From the NCBI GenBank assembly GCA_020638295.1, contig JACKIU010000002.1:186001-250000 (forward strand): a stretch of 64,000 nt of DNA, given 5' to 3'. Below are positions 17,432 through 28,183 of this stretch, piece by piece. Below the pieces are notes generated by a model. It ran no database searches. It was not told the origin of the DNA and saw only the letters and a list, made by a program, of their open reading frames with translations. Source of the stretch: Rhodospirillales bacterium. GTDB lineage: Bacteria > Pseudomonadota > Alphaproteobacteria > Micavibrionales > Micavibrionaceae. Both the position numbers and the translations under genes were made by a program. Positions within the stretch are counted from its first letter, which is position 1, and each line of letters opens with the position of its first letter.

Positions 17432-17962
17432 ATGGCCAAAGGCAAAAATGGGCAGAACGACCCAACAGTGATTAAGAAATATGCGAACCGCCGACTTTAT
17501 GATACAGGCCGCAGCAGTTACGTGACACTTGATGATTTGTGCGAAATGGTTAAGGACGGCATAGACTTTGTTGTCTACGACGCAAAAGAGGGCAAGGACA
17601 TCACCCGCTCCGTCCTCACACAGATCATCGTCGAACAGGAATCCAAAGGTGAAAACCTCCTGCCGACCGGTTTCCTGAAAAACCTGATCGGGTTTTACGG
17701 CGACAATATCCAGTCCATTGTTCCGAACTATCTGGAACAAACACTGGAGACCTTCGTCAAAAATCAGGAACAGGTGCGCGAACAAATCAACAAGTCCTTC
17801 GAAGGCATAAGCCCGATCCAGAATATGTTCCCGCCAATGCCGGGCACCCCGGACTTCGAAGAGATGAGCCGTAAAAACATGGAAATGTTTGAAAGCACCA
17901 TGAGAATGTTCATGCCGTTTAACGCCGAATATGGCGACGACAAACAAAAGAACCAAAAATAA
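17432..17962 (+). CDS. phaR: Polyhydroxyalkanoate synthesis regulator PhaR
   Basis: Repressor that binds both DNA and nascent PHA granules and controls phasin and its own gene. 176 residues. The N-terminal PHB/PHA accumulation regulator DNA-binding domain has KKYANRRLYDTGRSSYVTL, and the following region has the PHB_acc helices (TQIIVEQESKG, LPTGFLKNLIGFYGDNIQ). The C-terminus is Met/Pro-rich. The ATG follows AAAGAAGG. It is divergent from phaA and ends in a strong terminator at 17992. The phasin gene at 32447 is its expected target. Confidence 0.95.
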   Translation: MAKGKNGQNDPTVIKKYANRRLYDTGRSSYVTLDDLCEMVKDGIDFVVYDAKEGKDITRSVLTQIIVEQESKGENLLPTGFLKNLIGFYGDNIQSIVPNYLEQTLETFVKNQEQVREQINKSFEGISPIQNMFPPMPGTPDFEEMSRKNMEMFESTMRMFMPFNAEYGDDKQKNQK

Positions 17963-17991
17963 CACCCCCCGGTTTCGTGCATGCGAAATGA

Positions 17992-18027
17992 AACGGGCTC
18001 AATGGTTCGTCCAGAGAGCCCGTTTTT
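17992..18027 (+). terminator. Rho-independent terminator after phaR
   Basis: 9-bp perfect stem AACGGGCTC / GAGCCCGTT with a 15-nt loop, followed by further T residues. Confidence 0.85.
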
Positions 18028-18048
18028 ATAACTTTGAACGGTAATTGA

Positions 18049-21000
18049 TTACGAACCGGTAGTAATAAAGCGCATAACCTTATTTCGCATCCCCATCGCC
18101 TCGCCAAGCTCCTCAGCCGGAGCTTCATGCGCAACAACGGTAAAGGTATCTCCCTGATTAAAGAACAGCAAGGACGCACCCGAGCTGACATCGCTGCCGA
18201 CACAGGCCACCTCATAACTATCAACCCGCATATCGCCGCCGCCCATCGTATTATCAGGCACTACGGCAAATTCACCGGGACAACGGTTCTGCGTACGCTC
18301 CAGATAAGACTGCACCAACGCATCAAACTGCTCAGGAGCCTCTAAGTGCTTTTGCTCGGCCGAACCGTAAATACGGCCGCCATTCCACTGATAGGCCACA
18401 GCATCGGCGCTCACACCTTGCCCGACCTTCTTAATTTTATCCGGCGTCGAAACCTGCGCCTGCGTAATCAGGTCCTGAATAGACAGCGTACCATAAACCT
18501 GTGCCACCGCGCGCTGCCCCACGGACTCCGCAACCTCCGACGCTTCAGAAATCGCATCAGCATCCGCTTCGAACGCCCAGCCCTCCGTCTCTACAGACTG
18601 GTCGGCTTCCTCCACCTGCATATCGACAAACGGGTCTGCGCTCTGGCTCAGCATAATATCTTGCGCCCCGACCGCATGTTCATCCTGCCCTTCAAGCATC
18701 TCGGCAACCAGCACCGCCTGCCGCATCTTCATTTTTTGCTCTTGAATTTGCGCCTCACTCATGCCGCTGAAATCAGGATAAATCGGCTCCTCGGCAACAG
18801 GCGCAGCAGTGGTCTCGCTGACCGGCGCGACATCAACATTTACACCCTGCTCTTCAGCCAAGGCTTTCAACGCCATATATTCACGTGCCAACGCCTGCAT
18901 CCGCGCCTGATCATTCGGGTCCGTCACATGCATTTCCGCCTCAACCTGTTTTAAGGCCATCGCAACCCTGCCCCCGGCAGTAATTTCTTGCGTTGCCGTT
19001 TGCACAGGCTCATCCGCCTCTGCAACCTGCTGAACAGGCGGTACTTCCTCAATGACAGGCTTTTCCATCGGCAAGGGCACAGAAACGCGCGCCTGCTTCA
19101 CTTCTACTTCATCGCCTTGCTTCGCAACCGGCCCATCCTGAGCGACAGACGGTTCAACGCCCTTCGGCGCTTCAGATTGCGACCGTACCTCTGATACAAT
19201 CGCCATATCTTGAAGATCCCGCTGAGCATCTTCAAGGTTTTGCTCCGCCTCGCTCAAAGCACCTTTTAATGTGGTATTTTCAGTTTCCAACGTCGCAACC
19301 TCGCCCTCAAGCGTCTGAATGCGGCCTTTCTGTTGCGCATTCTCTTCGCGATAATTTTCAGAAACCTCCACCAAGTCCGCAAGCGCTGTCTTCATCTCCC
19401 GATGCTGCGCTTCCAAAGCCGCAACACGTTCCACAGACGCCCCATCCACGCCCTGCGGCTGTGTTTCCAATTCAGCGATTTTCAGCTTGGCTTCGTCGAG
19501 GTCCCGACGCGCGGTTTCAAGAGCGACAAGCTGCAAATCCTTATCCTTGATTTCCGCAAGCAAACGCGCATTATCACCAAGCGCTTTCCGCAATTCATCA
19601 TTGACATCACCCGCAGCAATTTGCGTTTGCAAATCTTCATTCACAGACTCCAAACTGGCAACTTCCGCCTCCAATGTCTGAATACGCACGCTCTGCGCTT
19701 CTGTCCCGGCAATCTGGGCTTTGAGCGCATCACGCTCACTCTCAAGCGCCGCAATTTTTGCCGCATCGGCATCCTCGGCCGCCACGTCCTGCACAGCATT
19801 GTCTTTAAGACTATCCAACTGCTTCAACAACGCCGCATTCTCGTCTTCCAAATTCGCAACCCGCTGAACCAGAACATCACTTTGCCCGCGCTGCGCATCC
19901 TGCAGCGCCATCCTTTCTTTTAACGCAGCATTCTCCTCCCGCAAAGCCGCCAGTACCGCTGTGCCTTCACCAATCTCAAGCAATTCTTTCGCCTTGGACG
20001 CGTTGTCGGCTTTCAGCCCGTCCACTTCATTTTCCAGCGCAGCAATTCGAACTGCCTGCTCATTACGAACTTTTTCAATTTCCACATCTTTTTCCGCACG
20101 CATCTGGCTTTCAAAATCGCCCCGCGCCTGCGTTGCCGTCTCCTGCAACAAGCGGTTCTCATTCTCCGCCTGTGCGATTTGCTGACGCAGTTGCTCCAAC
20201 AGCTGCGCATCGACACCCTTGTTTTCCATGGTCTGTTTAAGCGCAGCATTTTCTTCGTTCAAGGCCGAAATCTGGCGTTCAAATTCCCCGCGAATATCCT
20301 CCCGCGCCGCCAGAATTTTGGCATTCAGCGCCGTATTCTCACGCTCCAGAGCATCAACCTGCTCTTGCAACTCGCGCACCAGCGCTTGCCCGTCGCCTTG
20401 CGCGGCAACACTGTCCTGCAAACTCGCATTACGCGCCTGTAGGGATTGCACCTCAGCCTCTAGCGCGGCAATCCGCTCCACATCCTGCGCAACATTTTCC
20501 TCGGCCTGCGCGCTCGCCTGCAAACGTGAATTCTCTGCTTTCAGCGCAGCAATTTCATTTTCAAGCGTCGATGTATCAACATCCGCACTGGCCTGCGACG
20601 CAAGCGATACGCGAACCTCGGATAACTCTTTTTTCAGGCCGGCATTCGCATCTTCCAGTGTCCGGATCTGCGCCGAAAGCTGAGCCACCGAAGACCCAAC
20701 CTCCGAGGCCCCCTCATTGCGCGTTTCCATCTGCACTTTCAACGCTTCATTCTGATCTTGCAGCGATGAAATCTGGCGGCGCAGGGTATTGATCTCCTGA
20801 CGATAAGATTTACCCGGATCGACCTCAGCCTGCTGCATATCCGGTGTCAAGGGCTCTGCCTCGTCACCGGCCGCGGGGATCACCAGGTTCGCCACACAGG
20901 CATCCAGCTTGAACTGCCCCTGATCCAGATCCGCCATATTGAAATGATAGGACTGACCGTTCATCTCCACGCGCAACAATCCGGTACGCTCAAGCGCTTT

Positions 21001-21381
21001 AAAAAATGCCGAATCACGCCCCAAGCGCACGACAAAAGCATTATTCGAAACCGGCTTAATCTCATAGGCCCGCTGTTGCCCGGCCCCGGGATCAAGAATA
21101 ACCTTCAAAAGCCCCTGCGGACGCAGAACAGGTCTCTGGAAATCCAGCGCAAATGAGGTTTCCGCATCCTCATTACGCGCCACAGTCAAAACCGTATTCT
21201 GATTATACTTTCTGGCCAGCGCGCAATACGCGCCACCGCCATTGCCGACTTTTGAAACCGCCCACCCGGTCGATGGCGCCAGAACGGTGCCTCTTTGCGC
21301 CATCGCCTCACTGACGAGCGCCGAACTGGCCAACAAAGTGCCTAAAACCGCTGCAGAAGAAACCAAAGTTCGAATACGCAT
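18049..21381 (-). CDS. Large periplasmic coiled-coil protein
   Basis: Start taken at the ATG at 21381 (1110 residues), which opens a clear signal peptide ending near residue 28 (SEAMA, then QRG); the in-frame ATG 63 bp upstream would mask it. Residues about 30-165 form a compact domain with one YCAL and one DACV cysteine motif. Residues about 195-720 are almost unbroken coiled coil, rich in Leu, Glu, Gln and Ala, with ALEAE/LEDEN-type heptads. Residues 720-960 are acidic and Pro/Val-rich. The last 140 residues form a second globular domain with two cysteines. It probably spans or scaffolds the periplasm. It shares orientation with the TcpQ-like gene 180 bp upstream, so the two may work together. 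The family is not named. Confidence 0.8.
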   Translation of the reverse strand: MRIRTLVSSAAVLGTLLASSALVSEAMAQRGTVLAPSTGWAVSKVGNGGGAYCALARKYNQNTVLTVARNEDAETSFALDFQRPVLRPQGLLKVILDPGAGQQRAYEIKPVSNNAFVVRLGRDSAFFKALERTGLLRVEMNGQSYHFNMADLDQGQFKLDACVANLVIPAAGDEAEPLTPDMQQAEVDPGKSYRQEINTLRRQISSLQDQNEALKVQMETRNEGASEVGSSVAQLSAQIRTLEDANAGLKKELSEVRVSLASQASADVDTSTLENEIAALKAENSRLQASAQAEENVAQDVERIAALEAEVQSLQARNASLQDSVAAQGDGQALVRELQEQVDALERENTALNAKILAAREDIRGEFERQISALNEENAALKQTMENKGVDAQLLEQLRQQIAQAENENRLLQETATQARGDFESQMRAEKDVEIEKVRNEQAVRIAALENEVDGLKADNASKAKELLEIGEGTAVLAALREENAALKERMALQDAQRGQSDVLVQRVANLEDENAALLKQLDSLKDNAVQDVAAEDADAAKIAALESERDALKAQIAGTEAQSVRIQTLEAEVASLESVNEDLQTQIAAGDVNDELRKALGDNARLLAEIKDKDLQLVALETARRDLDEAKLKIAELETQPQGVDGASVERVAALEAQHREMKTALADLVEVSENYREENAQQKGRIQTLEGEVATLETENTTLKGALSEAEQNLEDAQRDLQDMAIVSEVRSQSEAPKGVEPSVAQDGPVAKQGDEVEVKQARVSVPLPMEKPVIEEVPPVQQVAEADEPVQTATQEITAGGRVAMALKQVEAEMHVTDPNDQARMQALAREYMALKALAEEQGVNVDVAPVSETTAAPVAEEPIYPDFSGMSEAQIQEQKMKMRQAVLVAEMLEGQDEHAVGAQDIMLSQSADPFVDMQVEEADQSVETEGWAFEADADAISEASEVAESVGQRAVAQVYGTLSIQDLITQAQVSTPDKIKKVGQGVSADAVAYQWNGGRIYGSAEQKHLEAPEQFDALVQSYLERTQNRCPGEFAVVPDNTMGGGDMRVDSYEVACVGSDVSSGASLLFFNQGDTFTVVAHEAPAEELGEAMGMRNKVMRFITTGS

Positions 21382-21562
21382 GGGTCTTTTCCCTATATGA
21401 TGAGGATCGAAAGAAGGACAGGAAATCACGCAGTACACTCCCAAAAGATACGCAAAGGTCGGAGAATCACAGAAAAATCTCCCTCTTCCAGCTTACGGTC
21501 CTGACCCGTTGAGTCAAAAATTATTCACATTCCGTGGGCTAGCCCTGTGGATAACCAAAGCC

Positions 21563-22546
<984 letters not shown>

Positions 22547-22637
22547 AACTCAAAAACCCTTTTAAAAATGACGACGAAGAAAACCCTAATCTCCTCATGC
22601 CGGTATGACAAGCTTACGATCATAGAGAAGAAGTTTT

Positions 22638-23769
22638 TTATGAGGATGCCGCATCACCGCCATCATCGCTGCCATGAAGTCTCTGTGCCAAAGCCGCTTC
22701 CAGAAAGGCATCAAGGTCTCCATCCAGCACCGCCGCCGATTGCGATGTTTCCACGCCTGTACGTAAATCCTTGATCATCTGGTACGGATGCAGGACATAA
22801 GAGCGAATCTGATGCCCCCAGCCGATATCCGTTTTCTCTCCATGCTCAGCCGCCGCAGCCTCCTCACGCTTTTGCAATTCCGCTTCGTACAGTTTCGCTT
22901 TGAGCAAAGCCATCGCGTTGGCCCGGTTCTGATGTTGCGAGCGTTCGCTTTGAACTGCCGCAACAATTCCGGTCGGTAAGTGCGTGATTCTAACAGCAGA
23001 ATCCGTAGTGTTCACATGCTGGCCGCCAGCACCAGAGCTACGATACGTATCGATACGCAAGTCTTTATCTTCAACTTCAATATCGATGGAATCGTCAATC
23101 ACCGGCGACACCGCAACAGAGGCAAAGCTCGTATGCCGTCGCGCATTCGAATCAAACGGTGAAATCCGCACCAGCCGGTGCACGCCATTTTCGGTTTTCA
23201 GCCAACCATAAGCCTGATCACCTTCAATTTTCAGGGTCGCCGACTTGATCCCGGCCTCTTCCCCGTCACTCATCTCCAAAACCGAAACCTTAAAGCCTCG
23301 GGCCTCCGCCCAGCGTGTATACATCCGCAAAATCATATTCGCCCAGTCTTGCGCCTCGGTCCCGCCGGCCCCGGCATTGACCTGCAAATACGCATCATTA
23401 CCATCGGCCTCACCGGAGAGCAGGCTCTGCAATTGCTGACGCTCGACCGTCCCCTTCATGGCGTCAAGCGCCTGCTCCGCCTCAGCCACAACCGCCTCAT
23501 CACCCTCTTCTTCTCCAAGAGCGATCAATTCGATATTATCGTTAAGAGCTTGTTCAAGGTCACGAACATTGGAAATCTGCGCATCCAGCCGGTTACGCTC
23601 ACGCATTACCTTCTGCGCCTTATCGGCGTCATTCCACAGATCAGGATCTTCACTAAGAGCATTGAGTTCATCAAGACGGGAAACGGACGTCTCCCAGTCA
23701 AAGATGCCTCCTCAGCAAAGCCAGAGAGGCTTCAATATCCCTGACCATGCTTTCCGTTTCAGCCTTCAA
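22638..23769 (-). CDS. prfB: Peptide chain release factor 2, with programmed +1 frameshift
   Basis: Terminates translation at UGA and UAA. The gene is read from a TTG at 23769, which has AGGATTAGGG just before it, for 23 codons to CTT. It then shifts +1 at CTT-TGA-C (23703-23697) and continues to 22638, giving 376 residues, normal for RF2. An ATG at 23606 in the second frame is internal and would lose about 54 N-terminal residues. The N-terminal part ends SLALLRRHL before continuing DWETSVSRLDELNAL, as in alphaproteobacterial RF2. The body has SGAGGQHVN (the GGQ peptidyl-hydrolase motif). The SPF-like recognition element is present as SPFDSN. Expression is autoregulated by UGA readthrough at the shift site. 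Confidence 0.95.
23697..23712 (-). promoter_or_regulatory. RF2 programmed frameshift site
   Basis: On the minus strand: AGGAGG (23712-23707), CAT, CTT, TGA, C. This is the same spacing and heptamer as the known RF2 autoregulatory site, with an internal Shine-Dalgarno sequence 3 nt before the slippery CTT and the in-frame UGA. Confidence 0.95.
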
Positions 23770-23798
23770 TGCCCTAATCCTTTTTTAAAAATCCGTGG

Positions 23799-24347
23799 CT
23801 AAGCGGCAACCGCCTGTGGTTCTTTCGCTGCCAGAGCCTGCAGACTCAAAAATTCCGCAGCGGCGCGAATAAACTCACCGCGCGTCTGCGCATCACAAAC
23901 GCCACTCAACACATGGCCGCTTTGGACAATCGGCGCCTCAGCACTAGCCAACTCAAAATCGCCTTCACATTCAGCAAAACGCAGCAGTCCCACCGCGTTA
24001 TTATAAAATACAACCGCCTTGCCTGCTTCAACAAATCCGCGAATAAATCGGCGTGTATGGGCCGTGAGTTGCAGCTTTTCAATATTACGCACCCCACCGG
24101 GCACGACCAACATATCATAATCCGCCGCCAGAGCCCGGCTCAAAACCGCATCGGCGGCAAAATTCAATCCCCAGCCCCCCGGCGTGCTTTCATCATCCCA
24201 GCTATTCACCAACCCCGCGTCCATGCTGACAATGCGAATCTGCGCCCCTGAATGCAAAATTTCCTTTTGCAACACTGTCAGATCCTTTTCACAAAACCCG
24301 TTAGCGACAAGCACGGCAACTTTTTGACCACGCAGGGATTGGCTCAT
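23799..24347 (-). CDS. DJ-1/PfpI superfamily protein lacking the nucleophile
   Basis: 182 residues with the DJ-1/PfpI fold: VAVLVANGFCEKDLTVLQ at the N-terminus, the SWDDESTPGG region, and LVVPGGVRNIEKLQL before the elbow. At the nucleophile elbow, where active members have a Cys-His pair (AICHGP), this protein has VFYNNAV (112-118), so both residues are Asn. Protease, glyoxalase or deglycase activity is therefore unlikely by the usual route. It may be a binding or regulatory protein. It is 29 bp upstream of the true prfB start on the same strand. Confidence 0.85.
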   Translation of the reverse strand: MSQSLRGQKVAVLVANGFCEKDLTVLQKEILHSGAQIRIVSMDAGLVNSWDDESTPGGWGLNFAADAVLSRALAADYDMLVVPGGVRNIEKLQLTAHTRRFIRGFVEAGKAVVFYNNAVGLLRFAECEGDFELASAEAPIVQSGHVLSGVCDAQTRGEFIRAAAEFLSLQALAAKEPQAVAA

Positions 24348-24662
24348 TCGAGAGGCTCCTCATAATTTATAATTAACAGGTTGATTCTTCTTTGAAAAAA
24401 CGAAAAACCGGACGCTTTTACCACAGATATACTTAGGCCGCGCCAAAATTTGCTCACCTGTTTATCGTCTGACGCACAAGAGTCAAGTTTTATATGAGTC
24501 TCACCTTAAATAACCCTACGAAAAATATCCCCTGCGAAAAAAATCCCCTGAAAAACCTGCGTACAGATTGGAAACACGCTTTACATTATGTCCTGAGCGC
24601 TTTAAAAGCTTACATATTATTAAAAAGCATGCTTTCAAAATACTGGTTTAAGGAGCACATCA
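24348..24662. other. 315-bp intergenic region before the OmpA-family gene
   Basis: No gene is supported here. A 107-codon open frame begins at 24494 but runs out of frame into the OmpA gene and has no family resemblance. The stretch is AT-rich near its right end and holds a 12-bp perfect palindrome, AAAGCATGCTTT (24624-24635), about 27 bp before the ATG at 24663. It presumably carries the promoters of the two flanking divergent genes. Confidence 0.5.
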
Positions 24663-25580
24663 ATGAAAACGCTGCGCAATATGATCTTAACCGCTGGCTT
24701 GCTGGCGCTGGGCGGAACGACATCCGCCTGTACCGCCTTCACAAGCTTCAGCGAAGTCGAGGCCCTGAACGACGCTCAGGCCGTAGGAAGCCCATTCACA
24801 CAGGCGCTGGCCGGTGAGTACCGTCAATTCGCCAACAGCGAACTCAAAGACATGTTCGATTATCCCGACGCCCTGCACTTCGCCCGCAAAGGTCTGGCTG
24901 CGGCCTCTGGTGAAAATGTCCTGCCGGAACCGGTCGTTGACTGGAACCTCAGTGAAGAACATATCCGCGAACTCAGCGCCGCCCGCGGTCGCCTGATTGT
25001 CGCCTATGACCTTGGCGGACGCGAAGTTGCTCCTGAAATCGCCGCCAAAGCCCAAGCCAAATTTGACTGCTGGATCGAAGGTCAGGAAGAAGACTGGAGC
25101 GATGCCGAGGGCATGGCCTGTAAGGACGAATTCCTGAAATACGTTAGCCAGCTTGAAGGCATGCTTCAGGCTCCGGAACCGGCCGCAGCTCCGCAGATTA
25201 CAGACACCGGCGCTTTTGGTGTAGACCCCAATGCCCCGATGGCCGCTGAAAATGCCATGTATCTGGTCTTCTTCAACTGGGATTCATCCGATCTCGGCTC
25301 TGGCGCTCTCAATGTTCTGGACGCGGTTGCTGACGAAGTCTCCAAAAACCCGCCCACCACCATCAACGTTGTTGGCCACACCGACACCTCAGGTCCGGAC
25401 CAATACAACCAGCGTCTGGCCTTTAAACGCGCCAACAATGTTAAAGACGCTCTGGTTCAGCGTGGTGTTGACCCGGCCCTGATCATGGTTGACGCGAAAG
25501 GTGAAACCGAATTGCTGGTCGAAACCCCGGATAACATCCGCGAACCGGCCAACCGCCGCGTGAATATCTCTTTCAACTAG
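24663..25580 (+). CDS. OmpA-family outer-membrane lipoprotein
   Basis: 305 residues. The N-terminal signal sequence has a probable lipobox ending TTSAC (Cys23). A helical middle domain with two cysteines (about 140 and 155) follows. A C-terminal OmpA peptidoglycan-binding domain (about 195-305) begins YLVFFNWDSSDL and contains NVVGHTDTSGPDQYNQRLAFKRA and NRRVNISF. It probably tethers the outer membrane to peptidoglycan. It lacks the Pal-specific length and neighbours (tol genes), so it is not called Pal. A strong AAGGAG precedes the ATG, and a strong terminator follows, so this looks like a well-expressed single-gene unit. Confidence 0.9.
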   Translation: MKTLRNMILTAGLLALGGTTSACTAFTSFSEVEALNDAQAVGSPFTQALAGEYRQFANSELKDMFDYPDALHFARKGLAAASGENVLPEPVVDWNLSEEHIRELSAARGRLIVAYDLGGREVAPEIAAKAQAKFDCWIEGQEEDWSDAEGMACKDEFLKYVSQLEGMLQAPEPAAAPQITDTGAFGVDPNAPMAAENAMYLVFFNWDSSDLGSGALNVLDAVADEVSKNPPTTINVVGHTDTSGPDQYNQRLAFKRANNVKDALVQRGVDPALIMVDAKGETELLVETPDNIREPANRRVNISFN

Positions 25581-25589
25581 AAGAGCGAT

Positions 25590-25640
25590 CGCATAAAGTT
25601 AAAACCGAAGCGTGGAAACAGGCTTCGGTTTTTTTATGCG
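25590..25640 (+). terminator. Rho-independent terminator after the OmpA-family gene
   Basis: Inner stem AAACCGAAGC with GGCTTCGGTTT and a T-run. The stem is lengthened by outer pairs CGCATAAA (25590-25597) and TTTATGCG (25633-25640), which makes it partly bidirectional. Confidence 0.88.
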
Positions 25641-25686
25641 GACAAAGCACACAACACGGTCAACAGAAAAAGGCAAATAACGAGAC

Positions 25687-27129
25687 ATGGATTTCCGTCC
25701 CGTACTCTACATTCAGGGCATCTTACTTTCCATCCTGTCCATCAGCATGGTCATCCCCATGCTTGCCGACCTCTATTGGAACAATCCCGACTGGAGAGTG
25801 TTCTTCCTGTGCATCATCATCACCGCCTTTTTCGGCGGCGCCCTGATCCTCAGCAACGCCGGACTGGAATTCAACATGAATCTGCGCCAAGCCTTCATGA
25901 TGACTTTCATGAGCTGGGTCGTCACGTCTTTATTTGCATCTCTGCCATTAACCCTGTGCGGACAAAATCTCAGTTTCACCGATGCTTTTTTCGAAGCCGT
26001 CTCCGGCATCACCACCACCGGCTCAACCGTCATGACCGGCCTCGACACTGCGCCACCAGGAATCCTGCTCTGGCGCTCAATTCTGCAATGGCTGGGCGGT
26101 ATCGGGATCGTCTTGATGGCCATGTCCGTCCTGCCCATGCTCAGCGTCGGCGGGATGCAGATCTTCCGCACGGAACTCTCGGAAAGCGAAAAGGCCCTGC
26201 CTCGTACTGCTCAACTCGCCAGTTCCATCGGCGCGATCTATGTCGGCCTGACTAGCCTGTGCCTGATCTCATATTTAATCGCTGGAATGGGAAAATTCGA
26301 TGCCCTCAACCATGCCCTAACCACACTCGCCACCGGCGGCTTTTCAACCTACGACGCGTCCTTGGGGCATTTCCACAGCGATTCCATCGAACTCCTGTGT
26401 ACATTCTTCATGATTGTCGCCGGCACCCCCTTCGTCCTCTACCTCAAAGCCGTGCGCGGCAACCTAAGGCCCCTGTTTGTAAACTCACAGGTTCGCACAT
26501 TCCTGCTTATCCTGAGTCTGGCCGTCTTTTCGACAACGGCCTACCTGGTCTTGACTCAAGACATGGACATATACCGCGCCTTTATCGGCGCGGCCTTCAA
26601 CATGACCTCGCTGATGACCGGCACCGGATTCGCCAGCGAAGCCTACGATCAATGGGGCGGCTTTGTCATTGCCCTGACATTTTTCCTGATGGCCGTTGGA
26701 GCCTGCGCCGGCTCGACCTCTTGCGGCATCAAAATCTTCCGCTTTGAAATCTTCATCGCCGTCATCCGCGTCCAGATCCAAAAATTGCTGCACCCTCACG
26801 GTGCGTTTGTCGCCCATTATAACGGCAAACCGATCCCCGAAGACGTCCCGCTCTCGGTGATGAGCTTTCTCTTCCTTTATGCCATCTGCTTTATCGCATT
26901 GGCCTTAGCCCTCTCTGCCGTTGGTCTCGATTTTCTGACCGCGCTGTCCGGCGCGATGACTTCAATCTCAAATGTCGGCCCCGGCTTGGGCGAAATCATC
27001 GGCCCCTCCGGCAATTTCGCCACACTTCCCGACAGTGCCAAATGGATCCTGAGCATCGGCATGCTGCTCGGCCGCCTCGAAATCCTCGCCGCTTTTGTAC
27101 TGCTTCACCCGGCCTTCTGGCGCCACTAA
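25687..27129 (+). CDS. trkH: TrkH-family potassium uptake protein
   Basis: Potassium-translocating subunit of the Trk system in the inner membrane, normally gated by the cytoplasmic NAD-binding TrkA. 480 residues with many transmembrane helices. Four pore-loop repeats are recognisable, for example FFEAVSGITTTGSTVM, LTTLATGGFSTYD, FNMTSLMTGTGFAS and MTSISNVGPGLGEI, each carrying the selectivity-filter glycine. TrkA is not in the window. It converges with hslO, 3 bp apart. Confidence 0.94.
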   Translation: MDFRPVLYIQGILLSILSISMVIPMLADLYWNNPDWRVFFLCIIITAFFGGALILSNAGLEFNMNLRQAFMMTFMSWVVTSLFASLPLTLCGQNLSFTDAFFEAVSGITTTGSTVMTGLDTAPPGILLWRSILQWLGGIGIVLMAMSVLPMLSVGGMQIFRTELSESEKALPRTAQLASSIGAIYVGLTSLCLISYLIAGMGKFDALNHALTTLATGGFSTYDASLGHFHSDSIELLCTFFMIVAGTPFVLYLKAVRGNLRPLFVNSQVRTFLLILSLAVFSTTAYLVLTQDMDIYRAFIGAAFNMTSLMTGTGFASEAYDQWGGFVIALTFFLMAVGACAGSTSCGIKIFRFEIFIAVIRVQIQKLLHPHGAFVAHYNGKPIPEDVPLSVMSFLFLYAICFIALALALSAVGLDFLTALSGAMTSISNVGPGLGEIIGPSGNFATLPDSAKWILSIGMLLGRLEILAAFVLLHPAFWRH

Positions 27130-27132
27130 AGC

Positions 27133-28119
27133 TTAATGTTTCTGCTCATCACTCTTGGGAAACTGATCGCGCGCAAAGCTGTATTCCTCGCTGCAAAATT
27201 CACAGCGCATGGAAAGTCGTCCATCTTCCTCAATATAATCAAGATCATCCACCCCCATCATCGACAGCATCGTATACACCTTATCCTCGCTGCACCGGCA
27301 CCCTTTACGCACAACCGCCGGATCAAACACCCACACACCTTCCTCATGAAAAAGCCGCACTAACAACATATTCGAATGCAAATCCACATCCAGCAATTCA
27401 TCCTCGGTACAGCTTTCCAGCAGGATCATCGCCCGGCGCCAGTCATCCTCATGCATATTGCCCTTCGACGGCTCAAGATACCCGTCATTTTCCGGCATAT
27501 GCTGCAACATTACCCCGCCTGCGCGCCAGCGACCGTCGCGTCGCCCCACCGCCATCTTGATCCCGGTACCGATTTGCTCGGACTGGTTAAAATAATGCTG
27601 CACACAATCAACCAGAGAAGCCCCCTGCAACGCAACAATGCCCTGATACGGATCAACCCCTTCGCCCTGTTCAACGGTGAAGGCGATATAGCCCTTGCCC
27701 AGATATTGCGCCAGATGGTTACGCGACCCTTCCGTCGCCTTAAGCGCCAACAGCTGCGCCCGCGCATGCTCCAAACGCTCAGGATTAAAATTCGCACAAC
27801 CGCGGATCTCGCCAGCCGAAGTCACATCCGCCACCAACAGGCTTACCGGGCCATCCCCTCTAATCTGCAGAGAAAACACGCCGTCATACTTCAGCATCGA
27901 CGACAGCATCAGGGTCAAGGTAATCGTTTCCCCAACCAGATGCGCCACCGGATTGGGATAATCGTGCGCCCCCAAAATCTCATCCAGCACAGGCCCAACC
28001 CGCACCGCGCGCCCGCGCAATGACGAAACATCAAGCTGAAACGGCTGAATAACATCATCATCCGCCTGTTCAAAAGCGCTGAAGGTATCAAGCCGCTCTT
28101 CTGTGTCGCGATCATCCAT
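27133..28119 (-). CDS. hslO: Hsp33 redox-regulated chaperonin
   Basis: Cytoplasmic holdase activated by oxidation. 328 residues, slightly longer than the family average because of an N-terminal extension of about 15 residues. The C-terminal zinc redox switch is intact: CRC in RKGCRCSEDKV and CEFC in MRCEFCSEEYSF. The body has the Hsp33 core with LVADVTSAGEIRGCANF and GKGYIAFTVEQG. It lies alone on the minus strand between trkH and the ABC permease gene. Confidence 0.94.
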   Translation of the reverse strand: MDDRDTEERLDTFSAFEQADDDVIQPFQLDVSSLRGRAVRVGPVLDEILGAHDYPNPVAHLVGETITLTLMLSSMLKYDGVFSLQIRGDGPVSLLVADVTSAGEIRGCANFNPERLEHARAQLLALKATEGSRNHLAQYLGKGYIAFTVEQGEGVDPYQGIVALQGASLVDCVQHYFNQSEQIGTGIKMAVGRRDGRWRAGGVMLQHMPENDGYLEPSKGNMHEDDWRRAMILLESCTEDELLDVDLHSNMLLVRLFHEEGVWVFDPAVVRKGCRCSEDKVYTMLSMMGVDDLDYIEEDGRLSMRCEFCSEEYSFARDQFPKSDEQKH

Positions 28120-28183
28120 CCCTCCATCATACCACGAAAAAATTAACGATACGCAGAACCCACTGGGTAATTTCCACGAAATC

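Noticed and set aside
22638..23606. 322-residue RF2 starting at ATG 23606
   Set aside because: The N-terminus would be truncated; the programmed frameshift site and the conserved upstream codons show the real start at 23769.
24494..24817. 107-codon frame before and overlapping the OmpA-family gene
   Set aside because: It runs out of frame into a gene with a clear lipoprotein signal and strong ribosome-binding site, and resembles no protein.
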